Shown one piece after another: positions 45,099 through 54,370 of a DNA stretch of 64,000 nt. The stretch comes from Flavobacterium jejuense (lineage in GTDB: Bacteria > Bacteroidota > Bacteroidia > Flavobacteriales > Flavobacteriaceae), in contig NZ_VEVQ02000009.1 of NCBI RefSeq assembly GCF_006491595.2, positions 153,179-217,178 of the forward strand, read 5' to 3'. The notes under the pieces are model-generated. The model did no database searches. It was not told the DNA's origin and was given only the letters and a program-made list of their open reading frames with translations. The position numbers and the translations under genes were made by a program. Position 1 is the first letter of the stretch. Each line of letters opens with the position of its first letter.

Positions 45099-45178
45099 AT
45101 TTGAACAACCCTGCGTATCTATTTATTGTTGCAATAGTGTATGGCTTTATTGTTACAAAAAAATATTATAAAAAATGA
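45095..45178 (+). CDS. 27-residue membrane peptide linking two genes
   Basis: The product is MNLNNPAYLFIVAIVYGFIV followed by TKKYYKK: one hydrophobic helix with a basic tail. Its ATG overlaps the stop of the preceding gene and its stop overlaps the ATG of the Crp/Fnr gene, both as ATGA. Such exact double coupling is unlikely by chance and supports real translation. Confidence 0.55.
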   Translation: MNLNNPAYLFIVAIVYGFIVTKKYYKK

Positions 45179-45813
45179 ACCCAATTTTAAGTAAAGAAAT
45201 TTTAAGCAAACATTTAAAAACTTCTATTAACCTATCAGATAGTGAATTAAATTATATCTTTTCTCACTTTAAAATTAAAAAATACAAAAAACATCAATTT
45301 CTCTTTCAAGAAGGAGACTTTATTGAATTTGATTATTTCATATTGAATGGAATTGTAAAATCATACATGACAGATTCTTATGGAAAAGAACATATAATAA
45401 ATTTAGCTTATGAATATCTCTGGATTAGCGATTATCTTGCTTTATTTGGCAATAAAAGAACTAATCAATGTGCTTGCTGTATTGAAGAGACTAATGTTTT
45501 ATCAATATCCTTAAATGATAAAGATAAGTTATGCAATGAAATTCCTAGTATTCGAAAATATTTTCGAGAAAAAAATCGAAAAGCTATAATTAGTTACCAT
45601 AATCGAATAACTTCTATGTTAACATTAAGCATCGATGAAAAACACGAATGGTTTAAAAATGAGTTTTCAAAAATTCTAAATAAAGTACCTAAATCATTAA
45701 TCGCATCTTATATAGGTGTATCAAGAGAAACATTAAGCAGAACAAAAGAAAAAAAATATAATCGAAAATGGTCTAAAAATCATTTATTACATGAAAAAAT
45801 ATCAATACAGTAA
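45175..45813 (+). CDS. Crp/Fnr family transcriptional regulator
   Basis: This 212-residue protein has an N-terminal cyclic-nucleotide-type beta-roll (about 25-120; KYKKHQFLFQEGDFIEFDYFILNGIVKSYM) and a dimerisation helix. The HTH reads KVPKSLIASYIGVSRETLSRTKEKK (about 167-192). The Arg/Glu signature of cAMP-binding Crp is not evident. An FeS-type N-terminal Cys cluster is absent, although CACC occurs near residue 100. The ligand is unknown. Palindromes matching its family's sites precede the operon, suggesting autoregulation. Confidence 0.88.
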   Translation: MNPILSKEILSKHLKTSINLSDSELNYIFSHFKIKKYKKHQFLFQEGDFIEFDYFILNGIVKSYMTDSYGKEHIINLAYEYLWISDYLALFGNKRTNQCACCIEETNVLSISLNDKDKLCNEIPSIRKYFREKNRKAIISYHNRITSMLTLSIDEKHEWFKNEFSKILNKVPKSLIASYIGVSRETLSRTKEKKYNRKWSKNHLLHEKISIQ

Positions 45814-45844
45814 ACAAATTTCTATTGCTCTTTAAATACTTCCC

Positions 45845-46213
45845 ATGAAAGTTTTAAAAATTTACATCACTAATGAGAGTGATAAATTAATTGCTTTTTT
45901 AGTTGATCGAGAAATTATAGATGACCTTTATATCACTTTTGATCTAACAAAAGTTTTAGAAAATTACACTAATTTTAATATCAATTATGAAGAACTAATT
46001 AATCTTGAAACAACCAAACAGTTTTTTTATAAAAATGAAGTTTTAATTTTAAGTATAAAACTAGATGATGATAATCATGTCCAATTTCTCATTGAAAAAA
46101 ATATTTCATTACAACATTTAAAAAAAGTTCCTGAAAATGTTATTCCAAAACAATTTAAAAAAATAATTTCCAATGCTATAAAAACTACTTATTTACAAAC
46201 TGTTCTCTATTAA
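45845..46213 (+). CDS. Uncharacterised protein
   Basis: This 122-residue protein has no signal or membrane segment and is rich in Ile, Lys and Asn (MKVLKIYITNESDKLIAFLVDREIIDDLY...). It looks alpha/beta and soluble. It is 31 nt after the Crp/Fnr gene and is followed by a strong terminator, so it probably belongs to that operon. The family is not recognised. Confidence 0.6.
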   Translation: MKVLKIYITNESDKLIAFLVDREIIDDLYITFDLTKVLENYTNFNINYEELINLETTKQFFYKNEVLILSIKLDDDNHVQFLIEKNISLQHLKKVPENVIPKQFKKIISNAIKTTYLQTVLY

Positions 46214-46239
46214 AATATACTAATAAATAATAACTTTTA

Positions 46240-46276
46240 AAACAGAGTTTGATTCTTCTAAAATCAAACTCTGTTT
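46240..46276 (+). terminator. Terminator with perfect 14-bp stem
   Basis: AAACAGAGTTTGAT pairs perfectly with ATCAAACTCTGTTT around a 9-nt loop, 26 nt after the preceding stop. The following T-run is short. Confidence 0.75.
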
Positions 46277-46340
46277 CATTAACATAGATCCTGATTTTAT
46301 TCTAAAGTTAAAACTTCATAAATTTCAATAACAATAATGC

Positions 46341-46348
46341 TATTTTTG
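46341..46348 (+). promoter_or_regulatory. -7 promoter element TATTTTTG
   Basis: An exact TAnnTTTG match upstream of the hydrolase at 46424 would give a 5' UTR of about 70 nt. The -33 element is not clear. Confidence 0.35.
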
Positions 46349-46423
46349 TATTTTAAAAATTACTTCACATTTTATTGATTTAAAACATTTAATAAGAAGA
46401 TGAAGCATTATAAATAGAAAGGA

Positions 46424-47221
46424 ATGAAAAAAACAATACTGGCATTTTTCAAAATTGCACTTCTTCTTTATATTGTATTATGTGGAATATTATATTTTTT
46501 TCAAGAGAAAGTTATTTTTTTACCTATAAAACTAGCTAAGAATTTCCAATTCCAATTTGATCAAAATTTTGAAGAACGTAATTTTAAAACTTCAGACAAT
46601 ACATTATTAAACGGATTATTATTTAAGGCAGAAAATTCAAAAGGATTAATCTTCTATTTACACGGAAATGCAGGTAATTTGAGTTCATGGGGTTTTGTTG
46701 CTAAAACGTATACTGATTTAAATTATGACGTTTTAATGTTAGATTATCGAGGTTATGGAAAAAGTGAAGGAAAAATAACCAGTCAAAACCAATTATTTAA
46801 TGATGTTCAAACTGTTTATAATACCATTAAAAAAGAATACAGTGAAGATAAAATTATAGTCCTTGGGTATTCTATAGGAACGGGAATGGCTTCAAAATTA
46901 GCTTCTAACAACCATCCAAAATTATTAATTTTACAAGCTCCTTATTACAGTTTAACCGATTTAATGAAACGTACTATTCCATTTGTTCCAAGTTTTATTT
47001 TAAAATATAAATTAGAAAACAATCGCTACTTGAAAGACTGTAAAATGCCAGTCATTCTTTTTCATGGTGAAGAAGACCAAGTCATTTATCCTGAATCTTC
47101 TTTAAAGTTAAAAGAAGCCTGCAAATGTGTAGAGAAAGTTATTTTATTAGACAAACTAGGCCATAATGGAATGACTGATGATCTAAACTATAAAAGGGAG
47201 ATAAAAAAGATACTACAATGA
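46424..47221 (+). CDS. Membrane-anchored alpha/beta hydrolase (BEM46-like)
   Basis: This 265-residue protein has an N-terminal membrane helix (about 8-26). The oxyanion segment is FYLHGNAGNLSSWG (H80-G81), the nucleophile S150 lies in LGYSIGTGMA, an acidic residue lies in HGEEDQVIYPES, and the catalytic His lies in LGHNGM near the C-terminus. It resembles the BEM46/YqkD-type serine hydrolases facing the periplasm. Its stop overlaps the start of the AraC-GyrI regulator by 4 bp. Confidence 0.87.
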   Translation: MKKTILAFFKIALLLYIVLCGILYFFQEKVIFLPIKLAKNFQFQFDQNFEERNFKTSDNTLLNGLLFKAENSKGLIFYLHGNAGNLSSWGFVAKTYTDLNYDVLMLDYRGYGKSEGKITSQNQLFNDVQTVYNTIKKEYSEDKIIVLGYSIGTGMASKLASNNHPKLLILQAPYYSLTDLMKRTIPFVPSFILKYKLENNRYLKDCKMPVILFHGEEDQVIYPESSLKLKEACKCVEKVILLDKLGHNGMTDDLNYKREIKKILQ

Positions 47222-48117
47222 ATGAAGAATACATCAAAAGAATAAATGCTGTTTTTGAATACATTGATGCCAATTTAGATAGTGAATTAGCATTGGAAAC
47301 ACTTTCTCAAATCGCTTTTTACTCTCCTTTCCATTTCCATCGCATTTTTAAAATGATTACCAATGAAACGCTAAATAATTACATTGGTCGTAAAAGAATT
47401 GAAAAAGCAGCAGCATTACTATTACATAAAAAAGATATTGCCATTTCTGATTTGGTTACCCAATTAGGTTTTACAAGTAGTTCTACCTTTACGAGAGCAT
47501 TTAAAAAATATTACGGACAAAGTCCAACCGCTTTTCGAAAATCAAATCCACATAAATTTAGCAAGATTAGTCAATTGAATAGCAAGAATGGTCAAATAGA
47601 AACCAATTATGACACCTACATTTGCAACATAATCAATCTAAAAAAATGGACTACTATGCACGCAAACATCGCAATTAAAGAAATGCCAAAACAAGATTTG
47701 GCTTATGTAACACATATAGGTGTTGAAGGATTAGAAACTGCTTTTTACAAAATAATAAAATGGGCAACACCTAGAAATATTCTTGAAAACCCTACTTCCA
47801 AAATCATACGTGTTTTTCATGATAGTTTTAAAATAACACCTCCAGAAAAAGTAAGAATGAGCATTGGAATTACTTTAAATCAACCTATTGCAGTAGAAGG
47901 TGAAATTGGATTAACCCAAATAGAAAAAGGAAAATTCATAGTAGGTCGTTACGAAATAGAACCTGTAGATTTCGAAAAAGCGTGGACGGGTCTTTTTATT
48001 TGGATGAATGAAAATGGCTATACAAAAGCAGCCGCTAACCCCTTTGAAATCTATCATAATAACTTTACAGAACATCCTGAAAAAAAATGTATTGTGGATT
48101 TGTGTATCCCTATTTAA
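47218..48117 (+). CDS. AraC family regulator with GyrI-like effector domain
   Basis: This 299-residue protein has an N-terminal AraC double HTH (about 5-110; LALETLSQIAFYSPFHFHRIFKMITNETLNNYIGRKRIEKAAALLL ... LVTQLGFTSSSTFTRAFKKYYGQSPTAFRK). A GyrI/Rob-like effector-binding domain follows (about 145-299; VKEMPKQDLAYVTHIGVEG-like start, PVDFEKAWTGLFIWMNENGY, CIVDLCIPI end). Such regulators sense small hydrophobic or amphipathic compounds. It is translationally coupled to the hydrolase. Confidence 0.92.
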   Translation: MNEEYIKRINAVFEYIDANLDSELALETLSQIAFYSPFHFHRIFKMITNETLNNYIGRKRIEKAAALLLHKKDIAISDLVTQLGFTSSSTFTRAFKKYYGQSPTAFRKSNPHKFSKISQLNSKNGQIETNYDTYICNIINLKKWTTMHANIAIKEMPKQDLAYVTHIGVEGLETAFYKIIKWATPRNILENPTSKIIRVFHDSFKITPPEKVRMSIGITLNQPIAVEGEIGLTQIEKGKFIVGRYEIEPVDFEKAWTGLFIWMNENGYTKAAANPFEIYHNNFTEHPEKKCIVDLCIPI

Positions 48118-48204
48118 CAGTTTTAGTTTCTTTAGGCATATAATTTAATAGTATTTAATTCCTCTTTTAGCTTCCATTTTGACAATAAAGTTACATGTAC
48201 TGCT

Positions 48205-48267
48205 TATTTTATTGTTCTTTTTGCCTATTATATGGTGCTTATTGCCTATTTAATTGCTCTTTTTTAC
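48205..48267. repeat. Three degenerate 21-bp tandem units
   Basis: Units at 48205-48225, 48226-48246 and 48247-48267 share TATT at the start, TTGnTCTTTTT or similar in the middle and GCC or TAC at the end. Weaker related units may flank them. The period equals that of the arrays at 4240 and 55021. They lie in the 281-nt gap between two plus-strand genes. Confidence 0.55.
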
Positions 48268-48398
48268 AATTGAATAGCTTCAATAGTCATTTGGTAAACC
48301 TTTTTTTAAATAAAACAATCCAAAAGAGTCTTTTTAAAAAAGTGTTTATTTCTTAATTCCTAGATTTTTAGTATCTTTAAACTACAAATAAACAGCTT

Positions 48399-48863
48399 AT
48401 GGAAACTACAAAACGATTTACTGCAGCTATACATAAATTATACAATGCCTTTCACAACAATACTCTAAATCCTTTATGTTGTAACCAATGCGCGGTGGGA
48501 AACATACTCGATAATAAAGATTTTTGGAAACATTTATCAAATTATAACGGTTCATTGCAATTGAACTATGTTGGTTTAGTCAACCAAAATTTAGGAAAAC
48601 GTTTTAATGGCTACACACCTATTGAACTTTTACAAATAGAAATGGTATTTCTAAAAGCCTGTGAGTTTCAATTGCCTTTGCATCGTAGCAATTCGTCCAA
48701 AAAAATAATAACAAAAGATATTTTGTTTAAAGGACTAGAAGCCGTTGTATCCAAACTTTGTGAATTAGACCGTATTCCAAATGTAATGGATTGTTCGGTG
48801 TTGTTTGAATATGAAACTACTTATTCAAATAAGGAAACTTCACTTCTAATGCATACAGTATAA
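48399..48863 (+). CDS. Uncharacterised Cys-containing protein
   Basis: This 154-residue soluble protein has a Cys cluster LCCNQCAVGNIL (near residues 26-37), FNGYTPIELLQIE and later single Cys residues. Relatives in flavobacteria are often labelled as subunit F of the Na+-NADH-quinone reductase, but no FAD, NADH or [2Fe-2S] domain is visible, so I would not use that name. It is monocistronic, with a terminator directly after. Confidence 0.65.
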   Translation: METTKRFTAAIHKLYNAFHNNTLNPLCCNQCAVGNILDNKDFWKHLSNYNGSLQLNYVGLVNQNLGKRFNGYTPIELLQIEMVFLKACEFQLPLHRSNSSKKIITKDILFKGLEAVVSKLCELDRIPNVMDCSVLFEYETTYSNKETSLLMHTV

Positions 48864-48897
48864 CTTCTTTATTGGTTTACCAAAAATAAAGATCTAT

Positions 48898-48930
48898 AAT
48901 CTCTAATTGTTAAATCATTGGAGATTTTTT
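48898..48930 (+). terminator. Terminator
   Basis: Stem AATCTCTAAT / ATTGGAGATT with one T-G pair, followed by a T-run. Confidence 0.75.
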
Positions 48931-48979
48931 ATATTTACTCTATAGAAAAATTTACCAAAACAATAATAAAGAGAAAGTT

Positions 48980-50083
48980 ATGACTAATATTTCAAAACAG
49001 CGCCTTTTATCGCTGGACACGCTAAGAGGTTTTGATATGTTTTGGATTATTGGTGGTGACATCCTTTTTAAAGCACTTGGCCAACAAACAAATTGGTCAT
49101 GGGCAGATGCTTTAGCACGTAATATGGATCATGCAACATGGGAAGGGTTTTATGGTTTTGATCTTATTTTTCCTCTTTTTATGTTTATCTCAGGCGTTGC
49201 CATTCCTTATGCGTTGTTTAGCCAACTTGAGAAAGGAGTAACTACAAAAGCATTATATCCTAAAATTTTAAAAAGAGCTTGTATCCTTATCATTTTAGGA
49301 ATGGTGTATAATGGTGGTTTGAATTTCGATTTTGAGAATCTAAGAATAGCTAGTGTTTTAGGACAAATAGGACTTGCCTACCTTATAGCAGCCCTCATAG
49401 CAATACACTTTAGAAAATGTAATGCAATTGTATTTTGGATTATTGGAATACTAATAGGATATGCTATTTTACAATTAGTGGTACCCGTTCCAGAATATGG
49501 AGCAGGAATACTAACACCAGAAGGAAGCATTAATAGCTATATAGATCGCATGCTACTTCCAGGAAAACTTTACGGAACAGTATTTGACCCAGAAGGCTTA
49601 CTTTGTATCGTTTCTGCAGCTGCAATTACACTTATGGGAACTTTAGCTGGATTAATACTTCGTTCAGATCATTTCACTCCTTATAAAAAGGTATTGCTCT
49701 TTGTTATTACTGGTTTAGGATTAATAATCATAGCTTTAGTATTAAACAATTGGTATCCCATAATTAAATCGATATGGACCTCCACTTTTAACCTTTTAAC
49801 GGGTGGAATTAGTTTTGTTTTATTAGCTATTTTCTATCTAATAATTGATGTTTGGAACTACCAAAAATGGACCTTCTTCTTTCGAGTTATTGGCCTCAAT
49901 TCGATTGCCATATACATGGCTGTGGCTATGGTTCATTTTCAAGCCACTTCTGATTTTTTGTTCAGTGGTTTTGCTTCATTTTTTGGCGATTTTAAACTGG
50001 TAATACTAGCTTTAGGTCTTATCATTATAGAATGGCTTTTCTTGTATTTCCTTTACAAAAAGAATATTTTTATTAAAATTTAA
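48980..50083 (+). CDS. NagX-like membrane acyltransferase (DUF5009)
   Basis: This 367-residue protein has about ten membrane helices. The N-terminal signature RLLSLDTLRGFDMFWIIGGDILF, then HATWEGFYGFDLIFPLFMFISGVAIPYALF, matches the heparan-alpha-glucosaminide N-acetyltransferase/NagX group. Members act on amino sugars or glycans at the inner membrane. There are no amino-sugar genes beside it here, so the substrate is open. Confidence 0.85.
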   Translation: MTNISKQRLLSLDTLRGFDMFWIIGGDILFKALGQQTNWSWADALARNMDHATWEGFYGFDLIFPLFMFISGVAIPYALFSQLEKGVTTKALYPKILKRACILIILGMVYNGGLNFDFENLRIASVLGQIGLAYLIAALIAIHFRKCNAIVFWIIGILIGYAILQLVVPVPEYGAGILTPEGSINSYIDRMLLPGKLYGTVFDPEGLLCIVSAAAITLMGTLAGLILRSDHFTPYKKVLLFVITGLGLIIIALVLNNWYPIIKSIWTSTFNLLTGGISFVLLAIFYLIIDVWNYQKWTFFFRVIGLNSIAIYMAVAMVHFQATSDFLFSGFASFFGDFKLVILALGLIIIEWLFLYFLYKKNIFIKI

Positions 50084-50091
50084 TGCTAAAG

Positions 50092-52404
50092 TTACTTTCT
50101 AGCATTAAAATAATCTTCAAAAGCCGTACAACCATAGATTAGATTATCATAATCATCAGGGTATTCCTTTTTTAACTTGGCGTAAGTTGTATTCAATTTA
50201 AAGATAGAATCGTTATAGGTATTATAATCTTCATAAGACGAATTCGGATTTTTATATCTAATTTGAAAAGAATCACATCGACCTATCATTCGTAAACAAA
50301 GTGCTTTAAATTTATCGGTTTTAGCATTTTGCATCGCTTTTTCATAATATTTTTTCGCTAAAAATCCATTTTGAAATTCGGCTTCATCTTCAGGATAAGG
50401 CTCTACATCATTAGCAGAAACTCCAAAGCGTCTCATCATCCAAGCATTTCCATGAATTGTCATGTTGTAGTAACAATTCGCTACCAAGAAACTATAATAG
50501 TCTTTCTCAGTACCGTTTTCGGTTTTATCAATATATTCTATTAGTTTAGCCGTAATTGTTTTTTTATTTAAAATGAATTTTTCTTTCTTTTCAATAAAAT
50601 CTGGAGTATATTTTAAAGTAAAAAATGGATTCTCATCATCAAAACCATCATCCATATTAGCTCTTTTCCATAAATAATCGCTTTCATTCCAGTAATCATT
50701 ATCTATTTTTTCAAAATAGCGTAAGGCCGTTTTTAAATCGTTTTTTCGGATGTATTGTGTACCTACTAAATCGTAAAGTTTCTGTAATTCTCCTCTACAT
50801 GTTTTGTATTTCCAAGTGGAAAAATCATCAATCAATTTTGTATGCGATTCCACATCAGCAATTAAACTTTTTACTTCTTCAACAGTAGACATCACATTGA
50901 TATACTGAAAATAATCATAAAAATAATCTCTATAGGATCTTGACTTGTTTCTCTTGGATTTCCATGTCATCTCATGATTTATAGTTGAATACAAAAACGC
51001 AGCATCGGTCTTATTTCCGTTATATTCTAATATTCGACCTAAAGCAAAAACAAACTGAGCATTATTTTTATGCTTTAAAATGTTTTCTTGCGTTTCTGGA
51101 AGAATCACGAAAGCACCTTGCGTTTGATTGGCAGTACGGCATAAAACTTCTGTGATTTCCAACTGATTGTTTAAAGGAGTAGATGTAAAGGCTTGATTTT
51201 TTATAGCAGCAATCTCTTTCAAACAAGTTGCATAATCCTCAGTAACAAATAAAAGTTGGATTTTTAAAACATTCCATTCCAAAGCATGCTCTATTTTATT
51301 CGTTTTAACCGCTTTGGCAAAGGCTAAAACTTGAGCAGCATACTTTCTATCATTGACAATTCTAGCTTGAATTTTACTATAGGAAAACTCATAACTATAC
51401 TTTTCTTCATCACTCAAAGTAGTAACAGAAGGATCAAATAACGAATAATAAGGTGTAAAAACCCAATCCTCAATCTTATTTACTTCACGTAACAATAAAA
51501 AAGGTAGCGCTTCGTTTTTTGGGTCTAATTCATATACTTTTTTAATATATTCTAATGCCTTATCATGTCTCCTGATACTTGCCAAGGCATACACATTTGC
51601 TTTTTCTTCTTTGGTTTTAGCATGAGTTAAAATTTCAGAAATGGAAACCTCATTACTAAAATTATAAAAAACAGCAAAACGTTTATCAGGTGCATGTATA
51701 AAAACTTGTGCTGCATAAAAACTTTGTAAAGCCTTATCTTTTTCCACAATAGCTTTAAAATACAAACTCCAATAATACACAATATCCTTCTGTTTCTCTG
51801 TGGCAAAAGTAGCATCAAAGAGACGAGAAACATCTTTCAATTGGTTGTTGTAATAAGCCAATCGAATGGCTAAAAAAGCATAACGTCTCTTTAATTCAGG
51901 ATTTTTAACAACTTCAGCTAATTTTTCAGCAGCTTGAATTAATTTCCCTCTTTGAGGTATAGAATAGGAGTCGTTTCTTTCCCAAGGATCGCTATATAAA
52001 ACATTAAATACTTCACATTTCTTTGCAAATTTTAAATAATCGATGGCTTCCATGTCATTCTTGGCAAACAAATAAGTCACCATATTATTATGTACTTTTT
52101 CATTAAAAGATTCGTAAGGAATGCTATACACACATTCAGATACAGCGTTATAACTAATCTTACCTTTACAGTAGTTGTGCCAAAAAACGATATTCGGATT
52201 TTCTTCTAAAGACTTGTATTTATCCTCATTAGGATAAAAAAGGTCTGATGAATAATTGAATTCAGAAAATCCGTACATATTAAAATGCTCTGGTCTTGAA
52301 AAGCAAAAACGAATGTCTTCACCATAAGGATAATATCCGCAACCTAGAACAGAAGTGGAAATATTAGTTATTAAAAAGAGTATAAAAAGTTGCCATTTCT
52401 TCAT
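50092..52404 (-). CDS. Large secreted TPR-like protein, unknown
   Basis: This 770-residue protein has a signal peptide (MKKWQLFILFLITNISTSVLG) and then CGYYPYGEDIRFCFSRPEHF. The mature part is helical, with TPR-like repeats (for example YALASIRRHDKALEYIKKVYELDPKNEALPFLLLREV and DLKTALRYFEKIDNDYW). It probably acts in the periplasm or at the surface. Its start lies inside the 3' end of the upstream lipoprotein gene (41-bp overlap, different frame), so the two are tightly coupled. I recognise no defined family. Confidence 0.75.
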   Translation of the reverse strand: MKKWQLFILFLITNISTSVLGCGYYPYGEDIRFCFSRPEHFNMYGFSEFNYSSDLFYPNEDKYKSLEENPNIVFWHNYCKGKISYNAVSECVYSIPYESFNEKVHNNMVTYLFAKNDMEAIDYLKFAKKCEVFNVLYSDPWERNDSYSIPQRGKLIQAAEKLAEVVKNPELKRRYAFLAIRLAYYNNQLKDVSRLFDATFATEKQKDIVYYWSLYFKAIVEKDKALQSFYAAQVFIHAPDKRFAVFYNFSNEVSISEILTHAKTKEEKANVYALASIRRHDKALEYIKKVYELDPKNEALPFLLLREVNKIEDWVFTPYYSLFDPSVTTLSDEEKYSYEFSYSKIQARIVNDRKYAAQVLAFAKAVKTNKIEHALEWNVLKIQLLFVTEDYATCLKEIAAIKNQAFTSTPLNNQLEITEVLCRTANQTQGAFVILPETQENILKHKNNAQFVFALGRILEYNGNKTDAAFLYSTINHEMTWKSKRNKSRSYRDYFYDYFQYINVMSTVEEVKSLIADVESHTKLIDDFSTWKYKTCRGELQKLYDLVGTQYIRKNDLKTALRYFEKIDNDYWNESDYLWKRANMDDGFDDENPFFTLKYTPDFIEKKEKFILNKKTITAKLIEYIDKTENGTEKDYYSFLVANCYYNMTIHGNAWMMRRFGVSANDVEPYPEDEAEFQNGFLAKKYYEKAMQNAKTDKFKALCLRMIGRCDSFQIRYKNPNSSYEDYNTYNDSIFKLNTTYAKLKKEYPDDYDNLIYGCTAFEDYFNARK

Positions 52405-53395
52405 GAGAAAAATATTTTGTTTGTTCGTCGTCTAAATGAAATAAAGCCACTGTAACCTGTTTATCCAAAATCACATTTTTCTTTATAGTACTAATTGCTT
52501 TATCTAATTGTTTCGCTGTTATTTTATCGTATTTAATCTTATCTCCTATTCGCAAATAAACATTGGAAAGCGTGATGTCTTTCGTAACTTCAAACCAAAG
52601 CGGTTTTATAGGTTTTAAAAAAGGTTCAATTTTATCAAAATCATTATAAATCACTTTGGTAAACTCATTATTTTGAAACAACTGCATCCAAGAATATATT
52701 GGTAAAGCAATGTCTAAATGTAAAGGATATTCACGTTGCCTATTTAAGTACAAGCCTAATTCGTTTACATCTAAAATAGAATTCTTGTCTTTATTATCCA
52801 AGGGATTAATTAAATTATAACACATCAACATGGCTTTATCCACTGGAGGAATGCCCATTTTATCAGGATATTTGTAAGGATATAAACGAAGCGTACAGCT
52901 CACTTTTTTCTTATAAATCTCCTTTATTTTTTTTAGAAAATAAAAGTAATTGTCTTTTGAGTTTATGGTCCAATCACAATCCATTTGAATTTCGTCAACA
53001 GCCTTTACCCTTTCTAAGTTTTCTTTTTTCTTTTTATTGATTAAGAAGACAATATTATCAGCTAAAAGGTCTAATTCTTCTTTTTTACTTTCTAAAAACA
53101 CTTCGTTTCTGATATATACACAAGGAACTATGCTAAATTTCTTATTAGAATAAAAAGACAAATTATTTTTTGAAACTGGAATATTACCCATTAAATCGTT
53201 GTGTTCCACTTCAAAAAATTTCACATATAGTTTTGAGACTTTTTGAGTATCAATTACTTTTTGTTCCTTTTCTGAAAAACTCCAATTATCCGATTTCCAA
53301 TAGTAAAAGGCACGTTCCACATTTTCAACTTGATACGGTTTAGAACAGGCTTGAAAAAGTAAAAAAAGTAAAATCGGTAATAGGTATTTTTTCAT
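52364..53395 (-). CDS. Uncharacterised lipoprotein, possible TIM-barrel
   Basis: This 343-residue protein has lipobox FQAC (C17). The mature part contains VDEIQMDCDWTINSKDNYFYFLKKIKEIYKK, then LRLYPYKYPDKMGIPPVDKAMLMCYNL and LHLDIALPIYSWMQLFQ. This order of strands with acidic ends recalls glycoside-hydrolase-like barrels such as DUF3142, but the match is only by eye. It overlaps the TPR-like gene by 41 bp. The pair may form one surface system. Confidence 0.7.
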   Translation of the reverse strand: MKKYLLPILLFLLFQACSKPYQVENVERAFYYWKSDNWSFSEKEQKVIDTQKVSKLYVKFFEVEHNDLMGNIPVSKNNLSFYSNKKFSIVPCVYIRNEVFLESKKEELDLLADNIVFLINKKKKENLERVKAVDEIQMDCDWTINSKDNYFYFLKKIKEIYKKKVSCTLRLYPYKYPDKMGIPPVDKAMLMCYNLINPLDNKDKNSILDVNELGLYLNRQREYPLHLDIALPIYSWMQLFQNNEFTKVIYNDFDKIEPFLKPIKPLWFEVTKDITLSNVYLRIGDKIKYDKITAKQLDKAISTIKKNVILDKQVTVALFHLDDEQTKYFSHEEMATFYTLFNN

Positions 53396-53520
53396 TGGAA
53401 GTGCACCATTTAAGCATTTATTGGAAATCCACTATAAAATTAGACATATAATTTTAAAATCGAAATAAAAATACTATTTTTCCTAACTATTAATTTATAC
53501 TTTATAAAAATCCTTTTCCA

Positions 53521-54291
53521 ATGAAAATATTTAGACCCATATTTACTTTATTTGCCATCACATTTCTTTTCAGTTGCTCGCAAAACAAGGAAGAAATTGA
53601 TTTAAAACTGAGTCCAAAAATTGGAGACCAACAAACGATTGTTTCCCAAGTAGTAACTACTGGGAACGAACAAATGAGTATGAAAAGTACTATGGTCGTT
53701 CGTTTTAAAGTGGCTTCAAAAGACGATCAAAATGTCTTCACCTTTCATACAGACCTTCGTTATATAAAGACAGAAACCAAAATGTTTGGAGAAGTAGAAA
53801 AATACGATTCTACAAAAGACGAATCGTTGATGACTAGTGATGAAAGAAGCATGCATGAGGAATTTAAAAATGCTTTAGAATCGAACTTTGAAATTCGTAT
53901 TGATGAAAAAGGGAGTATTGTAGAACCTTTTCATGCTATTGACGGGAATCCATCAACAGAAGCTTTAGTAGATATGAGTAATATACAATTGGTTTTTCCA
54001 AAAGAAAAAGTGAAAGTAGGTAGCGAATGGAAAAATGAAAAAACCAATCCCTTGACCGAACAAGTAACCAAGTCAACCTATACTATTAAAGACATTACTG
54101 AAAACGAAATCATCATTTCAGTAGCTGCCGAAATAGATGGCGTTTCAGGATTATTAGGCAAAAGTAAGGTAGATGGGGAATATATTCTAAATAAAAAAGA
54201 TTGTACCTTACTAAAAGGAACCTTAGAAATGAATTTACAAATGGGTGGAAAAGTAACCAATACGTATTATAAAAAAATGCCGAAGAAGTAA
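53521..54291 (+). CDS. DUF6263-like lipoprotein
   Basis: This 256-residue protein has lipobox FLFSC (C19). The beta-rich mature part contains FEIRIDEKGSIVEPF, IQLVFPKEKVKVGSEWKNEK and DGEYILNKKDCTLLKGTLEMNLQMGGKV. This looks like the DUF6263 group of Bacteroidota lipoproteins; the role is unknown. It is divergent from the lipoprotein/TPR pair. Confidence 0.7.
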   Translation: MKIFRPIFTLFAITFLFSCSQNKEEIDLKLSPKIGDQQTIVSQVVTTGNEQMSMKSTMVVRFKVASKDDQNVFTFHTDLRYIKTETKMFGEVEKYDSTKDESLMTSDERSMHEEFKNALESNFEIRIDEKGSIVEPFHAIDGNPSTEALVDMSNIQLVFPKEKVKVGSEWKNEKTNPLTEQVTKSTYTIKDITENEIIISVAAEIDGVSGLLGKSKVDGEYILNKKDCTLLKGTLEMNLQMGGKVTNTYYKKMPKK

Positions 54292-54370
54292 TTTTAGTTT
54301 AATTTATTGAAGACAATAAAACAATATTCTAGGATAAGATAGTGAGCACGGATTTATAAAAATAAATAGT

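Noticed and set aside
48399..48863. Na+-translocating NADH-quinone reductase subunit F
   Set aside because: The 154-residue protein lacks the [2Fe-2S], FAD and NADH domains of NqrF.
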